Shown in pieces: positions 1 through 9,949 of a stretch of 64,000 nucleotides of DNA. How positions within the stretch are numbered: position 1 is the stretch's first letter; every line of letters begins with the position of its first letter. Source of the DNA: Prorocentrum cordatum (taxonomy: Eukaryota > Sar > Dinophyceae > Prorocentrales > Prorocentraceae); NCBI GenBank assembly GCA_963575745.1, contig CAUYUJ010003558.1, positions 529,524 through 593,523 of the forward strand. Reading direction: 5' to 3'. The position numbers and the translations under genes were made by a program. The notes under the pieces are model-generated. The model was not told the DNA's origin and searched no databases. It saw only the letters and a program-made list of their open reading frames with translations.

Positions 1-36
1 TTCCCAAAAAGGGGCTTTCGTCACGAGCCGATTTTT

Positions 37-560
37 GACCGCCCCGGGGCCACATGGCAGGGACGATCTCCAGAGGTCGAAAACGACGCGAAACCTTATC
101 TGGATTTCCGCATTGCCTCCCCTTCCCCCCCCCGTCGTCGGGGCGGCGGCGGCGACGGCGACGGCGACGCGGGGGTACCGCAGCAATCATCCGAAAACTT
201 CCCGGGACCATAAGGCAAGGACGACCTTCAGAGGTCGAAAACGCAGAAAACTCTCCTTTGGATTTCCGCCCCCCTTCCCCGCGTCGTCGGCCCCCCCCGT
301 CATCGGGCGGCGGCGGCGGCGGCTGCGACGACGACGACGATGACGATGACGACGACGGGGGGGGGGGGGCAACGCGAGAATCATCCGACACCTTCCCCAG
401 GAGCGGCTTTACCTCCTGACGCGATACTTGACAGCCCTGGGGCTAAGGCATGGACGACCTCCAGAGGCCGAAAACGCAGAGAACTCTCGGGTGGATTTCC
501 GCGCTGCCTCCCCTCCCCCCCCCGTCGTCGGGCCCCCCCCCCCCCGTCATCGGGGCGGCG
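37..560. repeat. Three degenerate tandem repeats with embedded GC triplet runs
   Basis: Three related units share the core GACGA(T/C)CT(C/T)CAGAGG at about 62, 220 and 452. Each is followed by a stretch ending GGATTTCCGC and then a C-rich stretch with GTCGTCGG. Spacing is 158 and then 232 bases because the units carry different lengths of CGG, GAC and poly-G/C simple repeat. Reading frames here are open only because stop codons are rare in such sequence; I do not consider them genes. Confidence 0.75.
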
Positions 561-589
561 GCTCTTCAGAGGCTCTCCGGAAGCTCGTC

Positions 590-860
590 AGGAGCTCTTC
601 GGATGCGCATCAGGGCTCCGAAGATCTCGGAAGAGCTCTCTTTTCAGCGCCTTGAAAAAAACACAGAACAGCAGCACACACAACAAAGTGCGCTTGAGAG
701 CGCTCTGAATCCAGACCTCCGATGAGCGCTCTTAAGACGTTCAAAGAGCGCTCTGAAGACCCCTTAGGAGCGCTCCTAAGACGTCGTAAGAGCGCTGAGC
801 GCTCTGAAGACCTCTACAAAGCGCTCTTAACATCTCTTCAGAGCTCTTGAGAGCTTAAGA
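590..860. repeat. Cluster of AGAGCGCTCT-type palindromes
   Basis: The self-complementary core AGCGCT, usually inside (A)GAGCGCTC(T), recurs about seven times between 690 and 830, often followed by GAAGACC or TAAGACG. Flanking GAGCTC palindromes belong to the same decayed pattern. It is a short-period (roughly 22-25 bp) minisatellite of palindromes. Confidence 0.7.
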
Positions 861-1849
861 CCTCGGCCGGGATTCGGTCTTGTTGGCCGGGAGTGGTCCC
901 CTTTCCCGCATGGGCCCCCCCCCTTCCCCCTGGAGCCCCTCTAGGGAGGTGGGGCCCGCACGCCCCCGCGGCTCGGATAATGCCGTTGTCCTCTAGCGCC
1001 GGCGGCCCCCGCCGTCGTCGTCCAGTCGTCGTCGCCGCCGCCGCCGAGATCAAGCCGAACAACAAAGAATCTGTTTAATCCTGCGCAACACGCGGGGGAT
1101 TCGGCACCCGCGCTGGACCAGGATCGGGGGAGAGGAGTAATGGGAAGCTGGAGCACAAGCACAAGCATACACATGGCTGGGTTCATAAGTGCAAGCATGT
1201 GGAGGCTGCGCGCTGGATGCACGTGCCGGTGGCCGGCGTGACCTACCACAGAATGGCCGCACGCTGAAAAGACATTCGGCCACATGCGCGTCTAACTCTC
1301 AGCCGGGCTGGCCGCGTCATGGCCGACTCTGGAAAGACTTTGGGCCGGACGGTGCTGACGCCTCACTCTTCCTTCCACTGCCGTCCGCTGGCCTTTCGCT
1401 GGCGGACCCGCCGCCGATGTTCTCCTGCCTGCTTCCGTTGGGCTTCACGGCAAATAGAAGAGATGACGATCGGTAGCCTGGTAATTGGCCAGCAAAGTGC
1501 CTACCGACGAAAAGTCGGCGCAATCAACCGCCCGCCTCCCGCCGGCTTCCGCTGAAGGCGAGTCCGCGCCGAAGGATGCCGTTTTTTCGTCCGCGGCGCG
1601 CGAGGGCGCCGCCCGCGCCATCGGCCCACCGCAGGGAGGGCGCGGTTCAGCGCGGCCCCAGGCCCGCGGCCGCCGCAGGCGGCTGGCTTGTCGAGCTCGG
1701 CGAGCTCGAGCAGCTGCTGGAGGCGGGGCCGCCCCCTGCCGCGCGATCGCAACGCCCAAGAGGCGGTGGTCCCCAGCCTGGCACCGTCGAGCTGCCAGAG
1801 CGGTACTTAGGCTCGAGCGTGCTCGGCAGCTTCTGGATCGCCATCATTC
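861..1849. other. No recognisable gene
   Basis: GC-rich sequence with several overlapping open frames on both strands. None has a recognisable domain or consistent codon bias. Nothing else is visible. Confidence 0.4.
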
Positions 1850-4640
1850 TGCCCAGATGGCGATGAGAAGTAAAGGTACGTGGACTTGCGCTGAATATCC
1901 GGCTATCAACGAGCAGGGTTCCTGGTCATGCAAAGGCAATGTTCGAGACGCAGAATGTGATTGGCGTTGCTGCACCATGACTTGGAGGAAGCACCAGCAG
2001 TGACAGGCAGATGAGCGTAGACGCGATCGTGATCGAGCTTCTTTCCGCTCAGAAATCAAATCGACCTTGGACAGCACATGATGTGCACAGCAGAGTACGC
2101 GCTCAAGCACCAAGCCTGCAACCCACCTCCTGGACCTCGAGAAACCAAGCAGTAGAAACAAATGGTGGAAGAAAGCATGCAACGGTTGGCGGAGCTATTC
2201 GCGCAAGGGAAGAAGGCTGGCATGTACATGGCGGCGCAGGAGCACGAGCTGAGCGTGATGAAGTGGATGCATTGGCAGCTCGTACTGAGGCCAAGGCGGG
2301 CATGACACAAGCAGAAGACGTGTTGTAGCTCGTGCAAAACATGAAGGTACTGTCGGACGAGATACTGTACCAGAAGGCGCTTTACGATTACTACTATGAT
2401 CTTCTCCGCGAGGCCACGGAAAACAAAGGGACTTGAGCTCCACGGCACATGACGCATATCCAGGATATGACAGGCGGCTTGACTTGGCACGGGCGAAACA
2501 TAATGGCAGCGACGAGCGACATCCTGGTGTATCACGCCATCCCTCGCCACTGCCGTTTCCGCCACTGCCACCTCCGAAACCGCCTACGCCAGTTGTTGAT
2601 GGAAGGCATCTGAAGTGCTGAGCATTTCGTCAAGATGGAGATTGGCAGAAACATGGACGGTGTATTGTGCAGCAACTTGGATTGCAGAACCTTCGCCAAG
2701 GCGGAGACAGGCGAAGTTCAAGCTGTACTAGTAGGCGCTGCGAAGGGTATGCAGGGTCAATCACCGACACGGGGCAAGGCAAGCTCAACGCTGACTACGA
2801 AAGAAATGGGAGTTGCTTTGCAGGACTGCTATGGAAGCCAGCTCCCTGAAGGTCGTGGCAATGCAAGTTCTGGCAGCGCGAGGGGTCTCCACAGTCTGCA
2901 CGTCCCCCCTTCTCTCATGTTCCTCCAGCAGCTGCGCCGCCCTCGCTGTCTCCCTCTGACCGAATGCCTTTGCACCTCCACAATATTAAACTCGGGTTGG
3001 GGACGGCGGAGGGCAAAAGGGAGCGCAGCTGGTACCTCTCGACGCGCCAGTATCTATGAAACATACTCCTGGCAAAGGAATAGGCAAACAACGAGCTCTA
3101 GGAGATCAGGTCATGCCTTCGTCGAGATCAGCGTCAGCAGGCGGAGCGATCGGAATATATGCTGAACACATTAAACCTGGAGGTGGACCAGCATGGCACG
3201 TACCTGGAGCACCAGGTTGGCTTGGAGAGCGCGAGACCATGCACTTAGCGGTCAGGCAACAACGTTCAGAAGCATTGGCGGCAGAGGCGCGCAATATATG
3301 AGCATCATAAATTGGCTGAGCGGGTACATGAAGAACGGGCACTTGTGATTCACAAGGAGCAAGAGGCACTGGCAAAGTCGGAGCAGCAATTCGATCATCA
3401 GATGGTGATGGGTTGGAGGGACATCGACCAACTGGAACCGATTTTTTTTGAATGGGGAACGGCCTGTCAGCAACGGCTGGCCAAAGCCACGACGGAGCAA
3501 AACGCGGAGGCAATGCGCATCGAGGACACGAGACTTGCTACGCTACGACACCTACATGAAGAGAAGCGTGCCCATGATGCCGATTACTCGGGGAAAAAGG
3601 GGTGGAACTAGCAGAGCAGCGCTCTCAAGTTTTAGCTGGTCGTGACCGGAGGGTGGTGCGGTCCAAGAGGCGGGGGCGCGGCACCACTTCATGAAAACTG
3701 AAATGCGCCAGCTCGGTACGTCATCGGCGGGATGCCCCGGATACGGTCCACAACGTCGCTTGCGTGCTACTGCAGGTGAACCACGATGCGACGCTCAGCA
3801 GCACCCAGTATCCCAAGGACCAGTGGGCAGCACGTTGGCGAAGGAGGAGGCAAAGTTTGAGGAGGAGCTCAGAAGACAAGAGAACCAAGAGGAAATTGCG
3901 CAGGATGAGCGTTCGTGCTATCTGTCTAACAAGTGGCCCTCAACTGAACAATCGATTTGGAAGACACCAGACACGTGATCTACGGGCACACGTGCAGCTG
4001 ACGATTTCCTGGCTAGTATTTTTTTACCAAAAAAACGCTGAACGGGTCGATCAGATGGGCAAGTCATGGAGATGCAAGAGCTCGAAGACTGGGTTCACAA
4101 GCAGCGCGAGCTGGAAGCCTTCCCGGTGGCTGACTCCTTCCTACCACCTCTTCGTCATCCAGTTTGTGGGCTACAACAGCTACCAGACAACTACTTGGGT
4201 TTGGTTCGAGATGCTGTTGGGTGAACGTTTTGGTCTTCGAGCGGACTGCCACCAACACCCCAGGCATCAACGGCGAATCGCGCTACTGTCGGCAGAGGCC
4301 CAGCACGGGCCACTACTCTAGACGATGCTGAAGCGGACGCGGCGAAGCAGGGGACTACGGCAGCAGAACTCTACGACCAGGAAGCAGCGAGGGTTCTAGA
4401 CGCCATCGCGGAGGAACAGGCGCGTGAGGAAACTGAAGATTCAGTTGTGTGGGAACACTATGCAGACGCTCTGGCGCACAAAGCGGCGCCAAACAAATGC
4501 CAGGAGGAACTTCCGGCCTTCGAGTCGGGGTCGCCGCGGTCGGAGGAGTTCGGGTAGGAGGTTCAGGCCGCCGAGGCGATCCTTGGCCAGGCTAGCGATG
4601 TGCTGTTGACGGCGGCGCAGAACGCGCGGCACCTGCAGGA
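1850..4640 (+). pseudogene. Degenerate helical, Glu/Gln/Ala-rich protein (possible retroelement ORF1)
   Basis: Fragments in shifting plus-strand frames read as one decayed protein. At 1858-2003 a Trp/Cys-rich stretch starts WTCAEYPA and continues with five more cysteines, resembling a short zinc ribbon. At about 2163-2310 a frame reads EESMQRLAELFAQGKKAG. At 3312-3611 the peptide is rich in Glu, Gln, Ala and His (motif EQEALAKSEQQFDHQ). At about 4060-4640 come further acidic helical segments such as EQAREETEDSVVWEHYADA. Frames change often and stops occur (for example just after 2320, near 3609 and near 4555). The composition suits a coiled-coil nucleic-acid-binding ORF1 of a LINE, but I see no RRM or knuckle, so that identity is inferred only. 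It lies upstream of the plus-strand reverse transcriptase remnant at 5.6-6.9 kb and could be its 5' part, although no endonuclease is visible between them. Confidence 0.4.
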
Positions 4641-4857
4641 TTGGCCTGGAGGCCGATGGACTTGAACTGCTGGATGCTCCTGCTGAGCCAGGCCTGTCGT
4701 CTGGAGTGGAAGAGGATGCCGATCACAGCCTACGTCACAAACCACCAGCACGGAAGCAGGGGCGAGCCTTCCCGCATCCCACCAAGAAGGGAGCTACAGA
4801 GGAATCGCGCACACGCGCTGTTGGGTCTAGAAGGGAATTTGCGAAGACGACGGGTAC

Positions 4858-5508
4858 TTGAGGTTTCCTCTGGGAGAGGCTGCTGACCACTCAGAGGAAC
4901 GTATTGCAGCGGATATGGATGTCTCTGCGGGGTCGTCGCCCCCCTGGAAGGCGCGGGCGCTGAGCTACCGTCAGTTTCGGGAGCGGCAGCCATGGAAGCC
5001 AGCGTGCCCGACGCCCGGCAGGTGCCCTCTCATGGCCATCGAGTCCATAGAGCACCTGGCGCTTTTGATGCTTCGCCTCCCGGAATACCCACCGACGAAA
5101 GGCCACGCAATAAAATTGAATTGTGCGCCGACGCCTCTACAGTGCCTGCCGATCACCAAGACGGAGTTCGATCGAGTGCTCCGTGACCTTCTGAGTGGCC
5201 AGGGCCCCCTGGCGCCCTCGCAGCTTCCTAGCTTGCCCATGCAGTGGGGCCGAGCGCGGCTTCACCCGGAAGTCAATGGGGTCATCCTACGCATCATATC
5301 GTGTGCGCCAACGGGCGCCGCGTGCCCAAACTCATTAATACTGCAGCATGGTGATGCTGTCATCAAGAGCCTTACAAGTGGAAGCATGGGGCCGTCTACC
5401 CCCGATTCAAAGGGACAGACAATTACGCCTCACTGGATTGTTACCGTTCAATTCTGCTCAACAGAACAGCGGCTAAGTGTTGGCGCAGCATTCTGCGAGA
5501 GCAGGTGA
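4858..5508 (+). CDS. Unidentified ORF, 216 codons
   Basis: An open frame with mixed composition (PPWKAR, ALLMLRLPEYPP, TEFDRVLRDLL) and no low-complexity bias. I recognise no family, signal peptide or membrane segment. The neighbours are retroelement remnants on the same strand, so it may be a decayed retroelement part rather than a host gene. It uses A- and T-ending codons more freely than the GC3-biased segments elsewhere in the window, which argues against a highly expressed host exon. Confidence 0.25.
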   Translation: MRFPLGEAADHSEERIAADMDVSAGSSPPWKARALSYRQFRERQPWKPACPTPGRCPLMAIESIEHLALLMLRLPEYPPTKGHAIKLNCAPTPLQCLPITKTEFDRVLRDLLSGQGPLAPSQLPSLPMQWGRARLHPEVNGVILRIISCAPTGAACPNSLILQHGDAVIKSLTSGSMGPSTPDSKGQTITPHWIVTVQFCSTEQRLSVGAAFCESR

Positions 5509-5559
5509 GTCGGCACGCGCAGATCCTGCCCCGCCCTGCGCAGCGCGGTGGCGGGCCAA

Positions 5560-6868
5560 AGAAACGCCCGTCAGCGCTGGTCTAGATCGCGTCGACCCCC
5601 CGAAAGGTGGCCGGGCAGCAGCGGCGAGGGGCTGCCCGTTACTCCGATGACCTTGCATCGGCATGCTACTCAGCGGTGCGAAGCTTGGCGCCCCCAACGA
5701 CCGACGGCGTCGACTGCGACGTGGACTGCGTCCAGCACGGCCACGACCTGCCCGTCATCATGCTGCCGCTGTTCTCCTTCGTGCTTCACCAACATGCGGC
5801 GCTGGATGGTCTGGGGGCTTCGCCGCGTCATCGGGCGCTGCGCATTGAAGGCCGCGGGGGCGCGCACTTTGGCACTGGCAGCTTACCACTCGCGGCCCCT
5901 TCCAGGCGCGGGTCGACGCCAGCCAGCTCCCTGGCAGACGCCATTCTCAACGCCGCTTTCTGCAAGCCCCTCGCAGAGGTGAAAACAGCGACGCGCGATC
6001 TCGGTTGCCGCATGCCACATGGCACCGACTGGTGCGCAGCAGGTCTTTTCACGGGACGAGCAGGTAGAAAACCCGGTGGGCATCTCCGTCGCCGATGCCT
6101 TTTCCTCAGGCGCCCTCGGCGACGACCGACTCCGTCGAGCGCGCAGGCAACCTCGCAGCGAGATGGGGATCAAGTCGGCGAAGTGGCGCGTGAAGGCGCG
6201 TGTCGTTCCAGAGCAGAAGTACCTGGGTACCCTATTGGACGTGTTTGGCACTCCGGGTCCTCGAACATCTCTCCAGAAGCAGCGGGTCGCCTTGGCGCCG
6301 ATCCGCGGGATGTTCAAGCGTTTCCATGGCATGTCGCCCCCAGCTAAGACCAGACAGGTTGACGACGTTCCCTTGTTCTACTTGGTCGAGGTCCGGGAGG
6401 GTGCTCCGCTCGCGCTACTTCGCAAGTTCAAAGCTGCGCGAGCGCAGTCCGACAGAGCGGTTCGGGGCCGGCAGCGCCATCGAGAAACCGTGCATCACTA
6501 CGCGGACCTCGAGATGCTGCGCGCTGCGCGGCGCGTCTCGATCCAGCTGGTCATCCGAAATAGACGGCTGACCGGTTTCAGCACTTTGTTCGTAGCGGCG
6601 CCTTCCATGCCTTGGTTCGCGTTGGGCCACGCTGCTTCGCGAAAGGGAGGCCATGGGCCACTGATCGGCGCGGCGTCGCATTTCGAAGGATCCTTGGCGA
6701 GGTTCGAGAACTTCTTGGCCATCTGGAGCACGCGGCCAGGCCTCGGGAAACCGCGCCTCGACAACGCGACGCAGCCGATGTCATCAGCGCAGGCGGAGCT
6801 CCGCCCCATCTTCGGCTGCCCAATGCTGGCCTCGAGGGCTTTGATAGAACATGTACAAGCGAAGGGAA
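5560..6868 (+). pseudogene. LINE reverse transcriptase, C-terminal half, frameshifted
   Basis: Remnant of a non-LTR retrotransposon reverse transcriptase. Near 5932-5965 the frame reads SLADAILNAAF, the segment that follows the R-x-G core before the active site. Around 6087-6110 the active site should lie: VAD is read in one frame and CLFLRRP in the next, so the [YF]xDD box is broken by a small deletion. From about 6199 the frame is open again with KYLGTLLD (6217 onward), the conserved strand after the active site, then a basic helical thumb region and LRAARRVSIQ. Near 6811-6868 FGCPMLASRALIEHVQAKG looks like a decayed C2H2 finger, usual at the C terminus of dinoflagellate LINE proteins. The coding sense ends at about 6868, where the opposite-strand remnant begins. 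Family assignment rests on motif order and my memory of such proteins. Confidence 0.7.
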
Positions 6869-8235
6869 ATCAAATTCCAGATGGTGGGTCCGCCTGGAGC
6901 ACCCCGCGCGCCATCTCGAACGCGAGTGTACGGTCCGGGCCCGAGCCGAAGAACACGTCGCTGCCAGGGCGCGAGCTTCCGCGCCGCTCGCTTGAACCCC
7001 TCTGGCACCCTGAGCTCGTTAATGCACAGATGGAGCCACTCCTGGCGCGCGCTCGGGAGAGCCTGCGTGAAATCGACAGCGATGAACGCGGCCGCCGCCT
7101 GGGCCGTCTCAGACTTCTCAGCCATGGAACTTGCGATGCACGCGGCGGCGTCTAGGTTCATGGCGCTGCCCAGGAGCTGCCGGCCGCGGGCGAAGCCACG
7201 CTGTGATCTAGCACAAATCGTTGAAATCGCCTGGCTGATCGAGAAGTTGAGGACCCTGGCCGCGTGCTTTCCACGCTGAAGGGGGCGCGTCGCCGAGGCT
7301 CGAACGATTTGGCCGCCCAGGTGGTCAGCGTCATCCTCGGCGGCCTTGGTAGAGAAAACCGCGAGGCAGTCGTTGAACGAGCACGAGACGCACTTTCCTG
7401 CTATGAGCCACTCGATGGCGCGATCGAGGACAGTGAAGCCCCTTGCCTGGCAGCCACCTTCGGTAATGACGTCCATCAGGCCCTGGGCCCGACGAAACGG
7501 CGCGCTCGATGGCGGCTTCGACCATATCGACTTTGGGCGGCGGTATGATGCCTTTGAAGTTCTCGGTCGTGGTGAAGCGCTGGACGTACCTCCGTGCGCT
7601 TCACTGCTCTGGAACTGGCGTGGCGATCCCGAAACCCTTCCGCCAGTTCAGAAACCTCCTGGGCGACCTCGATCGCCCATGCAAACGCATCCCTGCCCCT
7701 GCCGGTCTCGATAAAAAAACGCCAACTAAGAATGACTGTCGGGTGGCTGAGTTCCACATGCGGGGCTGAGTTCCACATGCGGGACCGTCGAAGCGGGGCC
7801 GGCTTTGATCAATGAGACGTGTTTGCATACTGGGCATCGGTTCCCGCGCGACAGCCTCCTGCAGCTCACGCAGCCGCCGCTTCGCCTGCCGCCGCTGGGG
7901 ATCAGCATGACGTGCTTGAAAACGTTTGGGGTTAAGCAGACGAATGCGCTGGCCCTCAGTGGGGAGAACTCCCGCGACCACGGCTGGCGCGCCGCTCACC
8001 CACGCGAGGCGGATCTGTTGGCGCACCACCGCTCGGGCTACCCGTGTCCCGCGAGGTCATCTCGTGCGCGGAGTTCTCGAGGTGGAATGCCAGCGTGGCC
8101 TTCTGAGCCGCCTGGCAGCGATGAGCGCTGGGGGGGGAGGTCCGTCCTTGCCTCCGCCCGGGCCGACGCGCGAGCGCCAGCACGGTGAAATGTGGACGTG
8201 ATCCGAGAGGCCCGTCTGGAACCATTCCTCAGTCA
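6868..8235 (-). pseudogene. LINE endonuclease C-terminus, linker and reverse transcriptase N-terminal half
   Basis: From high to low coordinates: at about 8212 the frame reads GLSDHVHIS, matching the terminal S-D-H box of endonuclease/exonuclease/phosphatase-family nucleases. Next is an Arg/Leu-rich linker (RRLRELQEAVARE near 7880). Around 7500-7440 SSGPGPDG matches the entry motif of LINE reverse transcriptases. Then come QRGFARGRQL (about 7200), AAAFIAVDFTQALPS (7095-7051), which contains the first catalytic-aspartate strand, and RDGARGAPGGPTIWNL (6918-6871), equivalent to the R-Q-G-x-P core. The active-site [YF]xDD and everything after are absent. Several frame changes and stops show it is inactive. 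Codons are strongly GC-ending, as in former coding sequence. Confidence 0.75.
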
Positions 8236-8241
8236 GGGAAA

Positions 8242-8429
8242 CGTAAGACCCGGTTACGGGGGACTCGGAAATCCCCGACGAGGTCGTCAAAAAAATGACG
8301 AGGCCGAGCCTGCATTTTGACGAGGCCTCCCGCTGCAGACATCCCACGAAACTCCTCCTCGTCAAAATCCGAGTCGCGGTCGTCAAAAAACGATGGCGAA
8401 CCCGAGTCCTGGCAAACCCGGGTCTTACG
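8242..8429. repeat. 188-bp segment bounded by a 12-13-bp inverted repeat
   Basis: CGTAAGACCCGG at 8242 is matched by its reverse complement ending at 8429. Inside, the motif GTCGTCAAAAAA or its variants occurs several times. The segment falls within the minus-strand LINE, close to the end of its endonuclease. I find no target-site duplication, so it is recorded as an inverted repeat, not a proven insertion. Confidence 0.5.
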
Positions 8430-8859
8430 CTCCCCCGACTCAGGCTCGCCCTCCGCGCGGAGCTCCCGGCCGACCTGGCTCGTGAGCCAGGGCCGCCGCA
8501 GAGGGCGCGGCAGACGCGGGGGGCCCTTGCGCGTCGGCTCGTGCCCGCTCGTGTAGCCCCGTCGCCGCGATCTCGGCGAGGCGTCCCCTGGGCGGCCTGC
8601 GCGGCGAGACGCGCGACGCTGGCGTGGGAGCTGCTGCGCTCCTGCCGCTCCTCCAGCGCCTCCTCCTTCCTGCTGCCCTCGCTCTCTTCGACCTCCGCCT
8701 CCAACAGGACCTCCTGCAGCGGAGAGGCCGTGCCCCCCGCGGTCGTCGGAGATGCTGGAATCCCCGATCATGGTGGAGTCCGTGGGGTCCAGAGCACGCT
8801 CTCCTTCACGAAGCTGCTCCCGAACCCGGTGTTGGACAGCCCAGAGAACAGCCCGGAGT

Positions 8860-9241
8860 TGTGAACGCTTCAGCGACAGAGTTTGCCGGGGGATGAAGAG
8901 GACGAGAAAGTGACGGACATCACCCGTCTGGGTGCAAAAACTTCGGTCTCCACCTGAAGTCTTCCACGACCAAGCACAAGGGTGTCAATTCCTCCAGCGT
9001 GCACGCGCCACCCTAAAGACGAAGCGATCCAGTACTTGACGTGCGCTCGCTGGAACGCCTCGCACACGGTGGAGTGGTTCCTGTGCACCCCCTGCAGAGC
9101 GACGATGGTGAAGTCGTCGGGAAGGGTGGTAAGGTACTCAAGCTTGGAGCTCGCCTTGTAGGGGTCGTGGTGGACAAGCGTCTGTGTTCCACGACTTGAA
9201 CACCAGGCGGTCGACCCCAAAGAGGGAACTACCCCGACCAC
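8860..9241 (-). pseudogene. LINE endonuclease N-terminal part
   Basis: The peptide contains YKASSKLEYLTTL followed by FTIVALQGVHRNH (9100-9083 for ALQGVH). In LINE endonucleases of the exonuclease III fold this position reads ALQEVHG, with a catalytic glutamate; here Glu is replaced by Gly. A later GIDTLVLGRG and, after a stop, SVHNSGLF near 8858 match the following strands. The position between the ORF1-like part at 10 kb and the S-D-H box at 8.2 kb is correct for one LINE. The missing glutamate and the stops indicate a dead copy. Confidence 0.6.
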
Positions 9242-9444
9242 TGAACCACATTTGGGGCAACGGTGGTTCTGCCCAGCTCCTCGAGTATCCGTCTGTCCAG
9301 TCGAAGCTCAGCCACTGCAGTGCTGCACTGTGATGGGGGCTTCGGGGGCGGCCACCACCCGCGCAAGAGGCTGCCAGCGTACGCTGAGAGCCCCCCCCGA
9401 GCGCGAAGACCCTCTCCTGCACGGCGAACGTGCACACTCTTGGG

Positions 9445-9672
9445 CGCCCGAGTTATCCGGGGTAACTCGGGTCCGGGGTAACTCGGGTTTGGGTTCCCGA
9501 AAAAACGAACCCGAGTTATCCCTGACCCGAATTACCCCTGATGATTCGGGGCTCTGGACGCCCGAGTTATCCGGGGTAACTCGGGTCCGGGGTAAGTCGG
9601 GTTCGGCTTCCCGAAAAACGAACCCGAGTTAGCCCTGACCCGAGTTACCCCTGATGATTCGGGGCTCTGACA
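9445..9672. repeat. Two tandem 114-bp units, each a long imperfect hairpin
   Basis: The units start at 9445 and 9559 with CGCCCGAGTTATCCGGGG and are nearly identical. Inside each, the arm GGGGTAACTCGGGT occurs as a pair and is answered by its complement (ACCCGAGTTA..CCTGACCCGA..TTACCCC), so about 86 bases of each unit (9456-9541 in the first) can fold on themselves. They look like a tandemly duplicated foldback element. No clear target-site duplication is visible. Confidence 0.8.
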
Positions 9673-9775
9673 CTCTCCCGGCTGGCCTTGTAGCCGAGAA
9701 GCGCGGCCACTGTCCGGGCGCCGGCCGTGGGCCCGAGACGGCGTGCCGCATCCTGGACTCCGCAGTGGCCCAGAA

Positions 9776-9947
9776 TCGGGGCTGGACAGAACCCCCAACA
9801 GTGACACGTCGATTGGTGAATTGTCCGTTTTCGGTTCTCGAGAGGGCGCCGTGGCCGTTATTTTCCAGGTTTGCGCCCTCCAGGTTTGGGCCTCAGGTCG
9901 TTTTCACTAAACCACGTTTTGCTAAAGGGGGGTCTGTCCATCCCCGA
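9776..9947. mobile_element. 172-bp inverted-repeat transposon (MITE), copy 1
   Basis: Terminal inverted repeats of about 21 bp: TCGGGGCTGGACAGAACCCC at the left and TCGGGGATGGACAGACCCCC read from the right end. The element is flanked on both sides by the same 5 bases, CAGAA (9771-9775 and 9948-9952), a perfect target-site duplication. It has no coding capacity. A second 172-bp copy lies at 41239-41410 in the opposite orientation with nine mismatches by my count. It sits inside the ORF1-like part of a LINE: the frame reading FFVVRFTGT ends at its edge. Confidence 0.92.
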
Positions 9948-9949
9948 CA

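Noticed and set aside
9445-9672. Inverted-repeat transposon with target duplication
   Set aside because: The hairpin units have no matching short flanks (AGTTA versus TGATT), so insertion by a transposase is not shown.
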